DNA from: Diorhabda sublineata
Lineage: Eukaryota > Arthropoda > Insecta > Coleoptera > Chrysomelidae
Reading direction: 5' to 3'
NCBI RefSeq assembly: GCF_026230105.1
Contig: NC_079474.1
Span: 41,802,294 to 41,866,293, forward strand
DNA: 64,000 nucleotides
A program made the translations under genes and the position numbers. Of the stretch, positions 34,810 to 46,699 are shown one piece after another. The first letter of the stretch is position 1, and each line of letters opens with the position of its first letter. The notes under the pieces were generated by a model. The model saw only the letters and a list, made by a program, of their open reading frames with translations, was not told the origin of the DNA and did no database searches.

Positions 34810-35400
34810 GAGTTATTACGAGGAGTCCATTTCCGACAACTGTTTCCATTCTTCTTGTGTCTTTTTTTTAATTTGTATTATTTCAACTCGATTTTTCTCT
34901 GTCATCTCAATTTCTTCTGACCAGTTCTTCCTTTTTTTTTGTAAGTTTGGGATTCATATATCTTCATTATAATTTTATCTTATAATGTTATTCCTGATTT
35001 TGTCGTATATTTTGATTCTGTGTGACTCTTTTCATTTGTATTGGTATTTCCATTTTGGCAAGAAACTGTGTCTTAATCACTTTCCCTAATTCACCAGCTG
35101 TTCCAGTTTTTATGTTTATCTTTTGTTCCAATCTTCCATTTTATATCAGTGTCATAACGAGGTATTTAAAGCTTTAGGCCTGCTCTATTTTTGATTATTA
35201 TCTTACTTTCGGCTTAATATCATAGTCTTAGTTTTGGGTTCGTTTATTTTCATAATTATTATCTGTAGACCGTCATTGTATATTTTTAAGTTTTATTTCA
35301 AGGTTTTCTCATCTTCTGCTATTATTACTATGTCATCTACGTATAGTATCTCCGTTATTTTAATGCCATTTTCCAGTGTCCGTCTTTATACTGTTTTATT
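34810..35400 (-). pseudogene. LINE reverse transcriptase remnant with YVDD box
   Basis: The minus strand shows GIKITEILYVDDIVIIAEDE then KTL: the RT catalytic YVDD motif with intact aspartates. Then follow NLKIYNDGLQIIIMKINEPK with TKTM (the GLxxNxxKTKxM block), NIRTGTAGELGKVIKTQFLA then KMEI in another frame, and KKTQEEWKQLSEMDS near 34840. Stops every 20-40 codons. An RNase H piece in the same orientation lies at 35930-36215, but its order relative to the RT does not fit one simple copy. Confidence 0.8.
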
Positions 35401-35404
35401 TATT

Positions 35405-35925
35405 TATTTTTTTTATTACCCACTAATTAATTATAATAAAACTGATTATTAATTCGTTGTTCAAGATCGACGATTTTCATGAAGCAATTATAGAAGCTGA
35501 ATAACAACCTTAAACAGGATCAAAGCAGCAAGCGTAAATAACGACTGCTATGAAAATACATTTACACACCTTGTAGTTGTCACTTAAATGACAATAATAC
35601 AAAAGTATTGAATTATTCATAGGTTGGACTTCCTCTCGATTATATAAAGTACCACTTATATTTCCAAACTGTAAAACTATATTTCTAAAATGAATTGAAA
35701 GTGCAATGAAAATCGATCCAATCTATATTGGCAAACTACATTATCCTACCGACGTATACACACAATAATTGCCTCTTTTCAATTGCATGGGAAAAATAAA
35801 CAACAAACAAAAAGGCTTGTTAAATTGCTGTAACCACTATTGTTAATACTTGTGGCTGGCCAAGTTTTGTTTCATATTTTCTATAAACTTAAAAATAGTC
35901 TCAAAAATAAATATTCAGGTCTCTC
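35405..35925. other. Unassigned stretch
   Basis: AT-rich DNA between two LINE pieces; nothing recognised. Confidence 0.5.
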
Positions 35926-35929
35926 ATTT

Positions 35930-36215
35930 TTTCTAGTTTTCCTACTTTTTATGACCATGACTTAACGACTTCTTGGGAAACCTATGAACGGTTGTGGTCT
36001 TATGGAATTGTCCTGCCATTTTCGCCAGATAATATGTTATTCATTGCCGTCTACTCCGATGTGTCCAGATGTAATAGTAACTTTATTGTTTGCTTCCATT
36101 GCGTCAAAGATTCGACGATTTTACTTAATTTTACAAGAACCAAATTCTCTGCTATAGCTCTGCTATCTTTACAACACATGTAAGGATAGCGTATGTTTCC
36201 GCCTTAATCATAAAC
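35930..36215 (-). pseudogene. LINE RNase H domain remnant
   Basis: Minus-strand pieces: IKAETYAILTC (from AEIYAILxC), then ANNKVTI followed by TSGHIGVDGNE (from NKVTLxWVPGHxGIxGNExADELA), then QPFIGFPKKSLSH (from PFIGPEPxxGxS). This is the RNase H domain carried by jockey/I-type non-LTR retrotransposons. The catalytic Asp block SDSQAA is not preserved. Dead. Confidence 0.7.
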
Positions 36216-36219
36216 ATAA

Positions 36220-37125
36220 TCTTTTTCATATTTATAGTGTCTAATTATTTAAGGAATTAAATATTCAAGAACTTGAAAACGGTATTGAGAAGGACTAACA
36301 GAAAACAATGAAATTAAAGGATACATTTTCCAAACGCGCCATTTTACTAATCATAATAATATCAACAGGTCTTCGACAATTCGATTGTTTCGAATATTCT
36401 CGTATGTACTTCAGACGTTTATAGAATAACAGAAATTTCAATCACTGCCTAATCGTTTTAAGGCAAAAGACAGGTTACGACACAGAAAATCACATTACTA
36501 TCTCAAGTAAATAAGAATAAACTACCTAACTGAATAATCTTTCTATTTTTTTCAATATACAGATTATTCCAATGAAAAAAAAATATTATTTTTTTGAATT
36601 TCCTGTATCTCACACGCTATTTTTAATAACATATGAACAAAATCCAATTATAACTACGAAACTTCTACTTAATTTTTTCTCATATGCAATAATAATAGAT
36701 TATTGGATGTGGGTAATTTATGATAAAAACCTGGTACATTACATATCTATTAGCATCCATTTTGTAATTTCAGTGTATACATATAGTAGTAATTTTAGTT
36801 TATGTAGCTTTGCTTCCAAGTTTCATGGTCGAACGCACACGTGTTATTTTTTTATTATTAATTATTAAGATGAATTCTAATAATTAATTATTAACATAAA
36901 ACATTTTTTTGTATTTTTCTAGCGTCCCCCAGTCTCTATACAATTAATTTCCTTGTTAATACATTTATCAGTAAAAGTAAAGGTCGAGTATTTTCGTAAA
37001 ATATAAATGGTATTACAAAATTAACACGAGATATAAATTTGCCACCATTTAAGCAGTTAAGAGTTGACAACTCTAAAAAAATCAAATCGACAGCTGAAAG
37101 GTTACTTGACTAGAATAAAATGTCT
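36220..37125. other. Unassigned AT-rich stretch
   Basis: The plus frame 36572-36868 is hydrophobic because it is AT-rich and shows no family. No repeats recognised. Confidence 0.5.
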
Positions 37126-37129
37126 TCAT

Positions 37130-37850
37130 TATTGAAGAATATTACAAAAATAGTGAAAGCTTGGCGGCCGCATCTCTAAAATTTGATCGGAATTGTGTTT
37201 TAACTTCGTCAATTGGAAAGGATTGATTAAAAAAATCGGGGAGACAGGATTCGTTGGAGATGCCGAACAAACACTAGTCGTCCAAAAACAAGTTGTTTAA
37301 ACGTCAAGATCGAAGTCCATGCTTACAAAATTCAACACACAGCGTAGAGAGTTTGTTTGATGGATTATTGAGCTTCAAAAAATGCACAAAGCACATTTTC
37401 ACATTGATGGGTTTATTAATCGCCAAACATGCCGCTTTTGGGTTTCCAGCAACCCACATTTTATGGTTCAAAAATAAATGCATCCACAACGTGTCACTGT
37501 TTGGAGTGCATTTTAAGCTGGAGGCATAAATGGATCATTGCGAGTAAAGCAGTGACTGTTACTGGTGCCCGATATCACGGCATGATAATACAGTTCTTTT
37601 TGCCGAAATTGGATGATAGTGATGTGGAAAATACGTGGTTTTAACAAGATGGTGCCACGTACCATACAGCCTACGAAACATTTCAATTAGTGTTTGAGAC
37701 ATTTTCAGTTCTTGTACCTTCTCGTCTCGTTGATCAGAATTGACCCTCTAAATCGTGTGATTTAACACCGTTAGATTTTTTTATTTCTTTTTCTGAGGTA
37801 TGCATAATTGATGTAAATTTCGATACAATTGATCTTTAAGGATTATTTAA
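37130..37850 (+). pseudogene. DDE transposase remnant (Tc3/DUF4817-type)
   Basis: Reading across frames on the plus strand: KAHFHIDGFINRQTCRFWVS then SNPHFMVQK (family form DEAHFxLxGxVNxQNxRxW), HPQRVTVWSAF (KVTVWCGI), GARYHGMIIQFFLPKLDDSD and VENTWF, QDGATYHTAYETFQLVFETF, then WPSKSCDLTPLDFF-like. These are the successive catalytic blocks of a well-spread arthropod Tc1/IS630-type transposase. Three or more frameshifts and stops. A second copy of this class is on the minus strand at 55130-55870. Confidence 0.85.
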
Positions 37851-37939
37851 ATAATTCATGCTGATAATGTCAAAATCGAATAAATAGGTACAGAAATTTA
37901 GAGGAACGTATTATTATTTTATAATAATAATGTAACTGA

Positions 37940-38570
37940 CTGATTAACATATGGCTTCAGGGCCAATAGCTTGGCCGGAGCAGGCTTCAATGAAAGACAC
38001 CTCAAAATAAGCAAATTTTCTCGCTTGGGGAACATGCTACTGCCTTCAAGCCGAAGTATTCAAGTTATTGAAATGTGGACGATACTCAATTGACTCGATA
38101 GTAATGGTCAGCTCGTTTGAGTGCTCATACAACAAGAGTAATGACAAATTTGGTTTAGCAAATCCACCGATGAGCCCTGAACACATTCTTGATGTAGCCA
38201 AAACTGATGCTTTAAGTAGTCTGCTCGTAAGGCAAGCTCTACGGAGATTAATGCGAATACCTATCATGAGAAAAGCTAAAGAAGAGCCTTCTGCTTCTCT
38301 TATAATACAGCTGGTACACTTAAACAGGCGCGAAATTCAACTAACGACGGATCTTTCAACCATAAACCGGCCCCATTTCCACAATATACTCGCAATAATC
38401 ACAGAAGATTCGAAATGTCGCTGGTGTCTACAGGAGGAAGAAACTGCAGACCACGTCATCGGTGAATGCCCAGCATCCACACTTGGACATGCCTCATAAT
38501 TTCCCTAGTGACGTCAAAAGATTCAAACCAATATACTTGATTGCCTTTTCAAATAAAATCATTCTTTGGT
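37940..38570 (+). pseudogene. Jockey-like LINE 3' remnant (RNase H end to C-terminus)
   Basis: GAGFNERHLKISKFSRLG, after a shift GEHATAFKPK (from HATAFQAEV) starts the RNase H domain. A deletion removes most of it. Then the 143-codon frame from 38068 includes LIIQLVHLNRREIQLTTDLS and ends CRWCLQEEETADHVIGECPA, the Cys/His tail of jockey-type ORF2 (CRxCxEExETAxHxLxxCPA). After a shift, VKRFKPIYLIAF continues the C-terminus. Another copy of the last part is at 60050-60290. Confidence 0.82.
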
Positions 38571-38880
38571 AATTTTAAGTTAGGTATGGTGGACCTATCG
38601 TAAGACCTATGTGCTCAAAGGTTAAAGTTAAAATTATTGAAAATTGGTTGTGATGTATGAAGTGTGCGCGATGCATACAGTGAGTTCGGGGGCAGTATGT
38701 TAAAATTTGAAAGTCCTGAAGTTTATGGTAATACCCCAGATTAAATACTACAGATGTCTCAGTAAGATGTAGAAACGAAATTATGAGAAAGATACAAATT
38801 TAAAGATTTAAATGTTCGCGGTCACAATGGCATTGTGAAAGAAATCAAAGCAGTGATTCATCTGTAGTATTGAAACTATT

Positions 38881-39625
38881 TTTTTCTACGACCGTGCGTT
38901 TTAACCCACCTTCCCGCACGCATTTTAGTTACGAAAGTGTCACTTTCCCGAACTAGTGCGGGAAAGTAGAATTATTTAAATTTTAACCTTATTAGATAGT
39001 TTTTTACTTCTGAGATTATAACTATTGTTATTACGGGTAAATAAATATTTACGAAATAGTCCATCAAATAAAATTTAAGCCTTTTCTAGCTTTTTGTAGA
39101 ATTTTTAATTTTTTGAAAATATAAAATAATACAGATATTTTTTATATAACCATGTAATTGTTACTAAAACGTCAAAGTTGTTCAAAACGTCTTGGAAGTG
39201 ACCGAATAAGTGTAATCTTCTTCTAAATTAAACCACATTAAACCGAATCCGATAGAATAATATTAATTCATCATCAACCGAGGAAGAACTTCCCGAAGCC
39301 ATTTTGAAGGCTGCAAATGAAAATAATTCCGAGCTGTTACCTGCCAACTGACTTAAAACCGTTGCCGTCACCGTCATCTTTATGCGACCTGCAACCGATG
39401 CCATCCTCATCAACGTCATCTAACTTCCAGTTGAAACCAAATAACTCCACTGGACCGGCAATTCTTACTAGTCTACAGAATACAACAAATTGTGCTTTCA
39501 ATATTAAAACTTATAATAATTAGTAGTTTTTAGTTAAAGTTTTGTATATTATTATGTTTGTTGGAATAAAATAATTTTAGAAAAATGGTTTCGTATAGTT
39601 TTTTGTATATACGGTCGTAGAAAAA
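38881..39625. mobile_element. Non-autonomous element with short terminal inverted repeats
   Basis: tttttctacgaccgt at 38881-38895 is mirrored by acggtcgtagaaaaa at 39611-39625, a perfect 15-bp inverted pair. Both ends are flanked inside or outside by GC-richer blocks with cgggaaagt words (gtgcgggaaagtagaa at about 38955; gtgcgggaaagtatca at about 39718), so the true boundaries could extend to about 39765. Inside are two short plus-strand coding remnants (39250-39523). Confidence 0.65.
39245..39523 (+). pseudogene. Decayed ORF within the 38.9-39.6 kb element
   Basis: One frame reads NNINSSSTEEELPEAILKAA then NENNSELLPAN before a stop. An adjacent frame continues PLPSPSSLCDLQPMPSSSTS and ends NTTNCAFNIKTYNN. 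The ELPEAILKAA...LLP opening and NCxFNI ending recall the N- and C-termini of insect transposon proteins with a tyrosine-recombinase (Crypton-like) core. That core is absent here. The family assignment is an inference from memory of the motif style. Confidence 0.35.
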
Positions 39626-39769
39626 ATAATGTTCCTAACTCATGCGTAAAGTGTTTTTCCCGCACTTGACCGCTTGCCAGAACTCCGCTCCGCGTCGTTC
39701 GGGACAACTGCAGTTGCGTGCGGGAAAGTATCACTTTCCGCACTTGTTAGGAAAATAACTATTTCACGC

Positions 39770-42700
39770 ATTACAACCACAAAATAATTTTAACTTTATC
39801 ACATTATATGTTAGTATCCATGACAACTTGAAAATAGCGGATTGGTGAAATAATTATTCTAATACAATAGTTTCTCGATGACTTTCCTTTACATTTCTGT
39901 ACTTATATGTTAACATACTTTCTCAACTTTGTTATCATCAACGTACATTATGTAACTGGTTCTCAAAGATCAAAAATTTAATGTTTAAAGTGCTTATTTT
40001 AACTTGGTAAGTATGTATGTATGTAAATGTTTTATTTGGATAAAAGTAGTATTATATATTTTCAGGGCTTGGTATCCTGCCTAGTATATCGGACTCGTAA
40101 TATTTCTCATAGTGACTGAACAACCTCTTCTATCTCTGGCCTCTGTTACCCCCGCGAGACCACCGTTAGGCAGCACTTCGCTTTCTTATATAATTTTATA
40201 GTAACTATATTTATCTGTATATATCTACATGAAATATTAACATGAATGGACATCGAGCACCCCACGAATGATATATTTTATTAATCATTCCACCCTTATT
40301 TGAAGTATTAGACCAGTATATTGAAATACAAGTATCGGAAGGTTTTTTATTCTAGCAAGAGTTCCAAGTTCGGACACACGCGCGTAGCGGACACAAGGAA
40401 CGAATGCCTTCTGTTAAGAGTGTTTTATACTATTTTCTCTGTTTCGACTTGTATTCACATTATTTATTTATAGAATAATTTATATTGAGAAAATTAGTTC
40501 GTAATGTAGGTAGCACTGATTCATGTTTGACAGTTGACTTTGGAAATATTATTTGAATTTAAAAGTTTGCTTAAGTAATTCCTTTTGAGGCTAGGTCTTT
40601 CCAAAACTTTCTTCCCTGTAGATTTGTATGTTTTATTCATATTTCACGACAATATTCAATGTGTCTAAAAACTCATTATAATTTATTGAAAACAGTGTCT
40701 TAAATTTGAATTAACTTCACACCGCTCTCCCGCATGAACCAATAATGCATCGTCCAGTCATCTGTCAAAATGAAGCTGTCATTCAGGGGCACCAACCCAC
40801 TACAGAAAAGTACCAAAAATCGTTTAAAAGTAAAATCCATTCTAACACGAAAATGCGTGCGAGAATAACGTCCTAATACCCAAATAAGGAAAAATTATTT
40901 CTCCAATTTTTAATTTTGTTAACTGTTAAAGCGTGTTTTTTTAGTTTTTCAAACTATTATTCATTTATTCTCCAGTTCATTATATGGTTTATAAAAGCTT
41001 TTTCACTGATTTGTTTATATATTTATTGTTATCTTAAATCAAAACTTCGATAAGAAACATCATGTTGTCATTTGTTTACCATTATTTGTAGTTTAGTCCA
41101 AAATAGTCCTGTTAGACTCTAGATCGTGCTGTGATTTATACTTTTTGGACCAAGACATTTTTCGTTAAGTTCGTATACGAATTTTTATCGTTCTCGCAAA
41201 TTCGGACTTGTAAGCTTGATCTATCAGGAGCTTTGGCGGCCTCGAATAACCACAATCGCTGGATATAAACGTATTGTATTGATCAGTAAAAGTGATAACG
41301 ACTCCCGGGCTCAGAAATATCATTTAGATCAATGAATCTAAGGACCTGCATTTTAGTACTACGCGTGAGAGAGTTTTGTGGAGTGATAAGTCAATGTTTG
41401 AGGTTTTTGGGTCTAAGAGTGTTTGAGAGTAGTTCAGATGAAGCACGAATGTTAGATCCATGTGTAATCCCGCCTGTAAAACACGGCGAAGATTTATTTT
41501 GTGCTAAAATTCTTCATAACTCACAAACAAGAGTTGATTGATGACAAAGTGTCTTGTACAACACTGTTGTCTCTATAACAAATAAGGGCAACTTTAGACT
41601 AAATATAACCACAGTTTAAGTAATAATGAGAAGTCTTTTCATCACAACCTGATATAACTTTTATTTTTTCGTTTGTTCCATAAATCAAACAAATTACACC
41701 CTCTCTTATGTATTGTATAAACAAATTTTAATGTACCGCTCAAAATGCGATGAAAACAATTTTGGATATTGAATTCATGAGTCTCACTCTATTCTTTTAT
41801 TTTCTGATACGTTAACGGGCAATGCGGAAATCCATAATGATGAAGTTGATTTGACAGGTTCATTAAAAACTCTCACCTTTTAATGATCTAAATAATGGAA
41901 TACAGAGTCAGTGCCAAATGGAAAACACTTAGTTGAAAAATGATAGTAACAAAGAGTTTGTTTCTTGTTAAAATTCATTTTAAAAAATGATGACATACGG
42001 CAAGTCCTCTCGACTGTTAAGTGCATTTCCAACTATGCATTCATAATTGTCATACATTCTTAAGCTGAATAATTGGAATATGACGATGTTACAATACACG
42101 AGGTACTGCGATTAATAAATTTTGTTTGATTTCTTGAAATGTACAAAATGAGAGGAAGTATTTATTAGAGATTAGAGGTTAGAAAAAATACGATAAATTA
42201 TATATGAAAAGACTGCAGGTGAACCTTACAATTTTATTTGGATATTAATAAAAAGAAATAGTAGGTTTCTATTGGGAGGATTTGCACTGTAACCTCAAGG
42301 TTTATTGTACTCCCTATTAGAACTATTTTGAATATCTAGAAATCGCCTTCTAGTGTCTGTACTCCCTTTAGCTTAGGTTTGTTTGGACGAGCCATGTCTT
42401 TCCAAGTAAAATCTGTAAAAGCCAGTTTTTGATGAAATTAAGTATGAAAAAGTCATTTTTCATTCAAAATTAAATTATAATGTATTTTTTTACAAAATTT
42501 CAATAGAAAAACAATTTCGTTTGGAAAAGCAATTTTTGTCCAAGTGAAATCTGGTGAGTCACTTTTTTACATTTCTGCATTTTAGTGAAGTCATTTTTGT
42601 TCAAATTAAAATTGAAAAAGCGGTTAATAAAAAAAAATTAAAAACTAAATTTGGAAATGCAATTTTTGTCCAAACTATATTCAAATCAACAATTTTTGAG

Positions 42701-42900
42701 TAGATTAGAGTTTAAGAAACCATTTTTCGTTCAAATTATAATCGAACAATCCATATTTTGTTCAAATAACTCCATATTAAAATAGGAAAACCCGTTTTCT
42801 ATTAGAGTTAAATCCAGAAAATTAATTTTTTGACAAAACCAAGTTTGAAAACGACACTTCTTCATGCCGTAACACGAAAAAAAATCATAAACTTATCCAT
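39770..42900. other. Unassigned stretch
   Basis: More than 3 kb without a nameable feature. A less AT-rich patch at 40080-40420 (cccgcgagaccaccgttagg; acacacgcgcgtagcgg) and one at 41100-41330 could be LTR or UTR material. The region 42400-42850 contains loosely repeated phrases of the type ttttttgttcaaattaaaat (see findings). Confidence 0.45.
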
Positions 42901-43001
42901 TAATTCCACGTTAAATTTAAACATCATCGTGGATAATAGCAGAGAATCGACTTCTGTATAATAAACAGTCTAAAAATAGTTTTGGACCGTTTAATACATA
43001 C

Positions 43002-43095
43002 TTCTCAAAATTATTAATAAGTTCTTCTTCGTCTATAGCTTCTAAGTGTTTTTGTAATGCACAACATGTGACAATGATTGCTTGCTTCAATATTC
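43002..43095 (-). CDS. Candidate short internal exon of an unknown gene
   Basis: A 94-nt minus-strand segment flanked by an acceptor (tttgtttatag, ending 43096) and a donor (GTATGT, starting 43001). It is open in one frame and has the composition of real protein: ILKQAIIVTCCALQKHLEAI then DEEELINNFE. It starts with GA and ends with AA of split codons. The phase does not match exon 28882-29980 directly, so if both belong to one gene another exon must lie between. I do not recognise the protein. Confidence 0.35.
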
Positions 43096-43109
43096 CTATA
43101 AACAAACTT

Positions 43110-45080
43110 TCCTTACGTTAATTTTTATTTATTTATTCTAAAAAAATCATATTCGTAAATTGTTGTAAAATATATTCCAACCATAAAATATCGTTAAACT
43201 ACCTTAAAGTACACAAAGAATTAATAATTGCTTTACCGTGATCTAAAAACTTCTTCGTTAGTACAAGTCAGATATTAATCCCTATAGATTAGATTTTGGC
43301 TCATAAAAGTTTGTTGGCTAGAACATCCCTCTCAAGTTCTTGTAATAGCGAGACTAGAACTAGATGGTGTGGAGAATTTTTTCAGTTTCTACTAGAATCC
43401 CTCTCGTCAGGTATTTCCTGGGATGATTGCACCCTATTAGGAAGCTAGCGAGTAGTTGTAGCTAGTTCTACTGATATCTAAATACTAATGGTAGCAAAAT
43501 TCTGACGAATATATCCAGCCTAAAAAGGCACCTCCAAAAGAATCGGTAGTGATTGGAAATTTGCAAAAGTTACATAAAATTGATTTTGGTTCAAAATGAT
43601 GAACTGATAACAAAACTTTGGTACCAATGCAAAGGAAGATGTAAATAGATTACAAAACAAGCAGTTAGATAATTAAAAAAATAATAAAATAACAAAACTT
43701 AATGTTTAACGACAGAAAAATTCGTCGATGAAAACAAATGAATTTAGTTCAACAAAAATAATTAACATTTCTGAAAACTATGACAAATGGCAGTATAAAA
43801 TGAAATAAAAATTATCCGCTATACAAATGAAACTCTAGTTAAATTATCCAAAACAACCCTCTTCACAGCGGCGCATCATCATCAATTACTTATTTATTAT
43901 TATGAACTCTAACCTCTTTAACTTATCGTTGCTATAAATGTGTCTATGTTTAGTCTGTCTGTAAGTTTTATAGTTTCCAATTCATCCCCATTGAAGTATC
44001 ATCTTCAGTTAATTATTATTAATATGACAATAATGAACCATAAATATATTTATCTAATTTTGTAATTATTATGGTATAAGATAAGAACTAATATATAAAG
44101 AAGCCTGTGAAAATAATATTTTGTTCATTCAACTGATATTCGTCTAGTACGTTAGTCAGATTAGTGTAACTATTTGTAACTTTAAATTATGAAATTCTCA
44201 GTTTGCTAAATAAATTGTTTTAAAAAAAGCAAGTTGGTGAATTGAGTTATTTAATTCTATCTATTAAAAAATTTGCTATTCTCTAAACTAACAAGTAGTC
44301 ACGATTTAAAAACATCAATATATTATCCATATATTTGGGCTATGTTTACATTGTGTAACCTCAATCATATTATAACTTTTCAAGGCTACGTACTATAAAT
44401 AAAATTCGAAAACAATTTAGTAGTCAAGCAAGGAAGTGATTGCATCACTTACAAAGTGTCATTACAAACAAAAAAAGACATCTTACACAAATCAATTAAT
44501 GAGTATCACTGTAATACTATATTTCGTGTGTTCTGATATAAAAAATATATTCAAATATTTGATTTTAGATAATGATAAATAATATTTGTTTTTGTGCATG
44601 TGCTCATTTGCTTGTTTTGTGATGTTACGTTTTATTGCATTAGTTTCGATTATTATTTATTTAAAAAGTACTTGATGTATTATTTATCATTGAATATGCC
44701 CCTCTACAAGCAAAATATTATACAGTGTATCACCGAAAATGTTAATAAGTTGTGAATGGCATGTTTACATGGAGTTTTATAATAAAATTTTCACAAAAAT
44801 CGTTTGGATACTTTGTCGCTTTTGATGAGAAATATGATTCAATAAATAATTGGTGGGATATTTTATACTCACATTTCCAAAATTTTTGCCACCCCCCCTG
44901 GTTATTTAATAAAAAAATATTTTCAAATTTATAAAATATGCTCAATCTTATACTTTAGTGTAATAACAATATATGTGAAGCAAAAAAAATTAAATTTACG
45001 TACAGTAAACCAAAAATGTGCAAAATACTGAAGTGTGATGATTTTTATTTTGAGAAAAAGATATAATATAATATAAAATA
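43110..45080. other. Unassigned AT-rich stretch
   Basis: No recognisable gene or repeat in nearly 2 kb. Confidence 0.5.
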
Positions 45081-45084
45081 AATT

Positions 45085-45725
45085 AATATTTAGTATGATC
45101 ACCTCTTCTTGCAATCAATTGGTCAACGCGTCTCGGCATCCCGCTAATCCAGTTATCGATAACATGGTCGGCAATATTGTCCCACTCTTCTTGAACAGCA
45201 GCAGTCCGGTCTTGAAGGGTTACAGGTGGGTTTTCTGTTCAAAGGAATTCATGTCTGGTGAATTTGCTGGCCCATTCATTCTTTGGATATCTCCTTCCTC
45301 TAGGATGTTTTGTATCATTTCTGTGCGATGCAGTCTGGCATTATCATCTTGAAAAATTAAATTTGCTCCATCAATTCTGTCTACCTGGACCTCTCCAGAT
45401 CCTTTCCCGCCGACCAACACTGTGGAAACCAAATCGAGACTCGTCGGAAAAAAGAACCTTACGCCATTGTTGTAAAACCCAATCCCTGTGCTCTTGAGCA
45501 CATAGGAGATGGGCAGCTATGTGTCGTCGTGAAAGTCTAGGCATCCTTAAAGGTCTTCTTGCTCTTAGATTCAATTAATGTAATCTCCTCCTGATGGTAC
45601 TTTTCGAAACTGCCTTTCGGTATGTTAGCAAAAAGTGGAAAAGGGCAACTTTCCGCATCACCGAAGTCCGCGACATAGTCAGACTATTCTTTCTCGATCA
45701 AACTCAGAAATCATTTTACCCGGCA
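45085..45725 (-). pseudogene. Tc1-like transposase, 5'-truncated but well preserved
   Basis: Minus strand: RARRPLRMPRLSRRHIAAHL, LCAQEHRDWVLQQWRKVLFS and DESRFGFHSVGRRERIW form one frame (first catalytic Asp in FSDESRF). After a shift come LIFQDDNARLHRTEMIQNIL, EEGDIQRMNGPANSPDMNSF (second Asp in QDDNA, then the NSPDMNPIEH block), and further on TAVQEEWDNIADHVIDNWIS with GMPRRVDQLI near the stop. These are the catalytic and C-terminal parts of a Tc1-family transposase. The N-terminal paired-type helix-turn-helix half is missing, apart from a trace at 45600-45720. At least two frameshifts. It is less decayed than the other Tc1 copies here. Confidence 0.9.
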
Positions 45726-46124
45726 TATTCAACAAAATGTTATTGAACTCACTGTCAAGTTAAATCTTTAAATCTTATTCCTTTTACAAAAATTCATATA
45801 TTCACGGACGAAAATAATTTTTTGTTACGATATTGTTTTCATTTTTATGATAAGGTGCTACGAAATTTAAAAACAAAAAATGGGCTCTATACATATACAA
45901 ACTTTACAAGAGGGGCTAAGACTTTTGGAGATGTGTGTAATTTTGCGGGAGTTAAATATTCATATTAAACAGAATATTATACAATTTTTCAAACAAACTT
46001 TGAAGTTGCCCTGTTAGATGGCGCTATAAGAAACGAAGAAGATTCATAATTTCACCAAAAGATGGAAAACATTCATATATTTACAGCATTCATTAGCACG
46101 ACTAGTATTTTTTTTTTAATCAAC

Positions 46125-46195
46125 TGTGTCATCGGTCGTGTGCTAGGTAGTTTTGGAGTCAAATTGTCGCTGGTTCAAGTCTGACAGGTAAATAG
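46125..46195 (+). other. Possible tRNA-derived (SINE-like) segment
   Basis: ggttcaagtct at 46172-46182 is close to the pol III B box (GGTTCGANTCC). About 35-40 bp upstream, gtgctaggtagttttgg could be a weak A box. No clover-leaf with a matching acceptor stem could be drawn, so this is not called a tRNA gene. Boundaries unknown. Confidence 0.25.
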
Positions 46196-46321
46196 GGAAT
46201 TTTGCATTTTTCTCACACTTCAATAGTACTTTTTGTAAGATTTATCATTCATATGAACTATTGTCAAATTCGATTTCAAATGTAAAATGGCCTCGAAATC
46301 TTAATGGTTTATCAACGTGGC

Positions 46322-46695
46322 TTAGAATCCCATTTGGGAGGTTTTTATCATAAAACTATATACTCTCAATCTCATTCTGATTTCAAAGTGAATGACTAGA
46401 AATAGAGAATGGTAAACTGATGATTTTTTAGTTACTTTCCAATTCCAATTGTCTCCTTCACTCAATTTTGTTATATATGTTTCGAAAATTGAATTTTGTA
46501 TGGTTAAGTTGCCTGGTTCTGTGCCATTTACAACTTGTACGACTGTTATTAAATCTTTTATGTATAAAAGTATATTATAGTTTCTTTCTGCATTTATAAT
46601 TTGTAATGATGTGCTTTTCCACGTTGCTTCTTGAATTATTGTTGTAATATATTTAACAGCTTTGTCCACATCTTCTCTTTCTTTTAATCTGATAT
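46322..46695 (-). pseudogene. LINE ORF2 linker fragment
   Basis: The minus strand reads KEREDVDKAVKYITTIIQEA then TWKSTSLQI, which matches the (E)DIDxAVxxLTxIIQxAxWxSTP segment between the endonuclease and RT domains of jockey-like LINEs. The following LLYIKDLITVVQ and later residues no longer align. Truncated on both sides. Confidence 0.6.
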
Positions 46696-46699
46696 TTGT

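Noticed and set aside
36572..36868. 98-codon hydrophobic plus-strand frame
   Set aside because: T-rich DNA gives Phe/Ile/Tyr-rich translations by chance; no motif or splice support.
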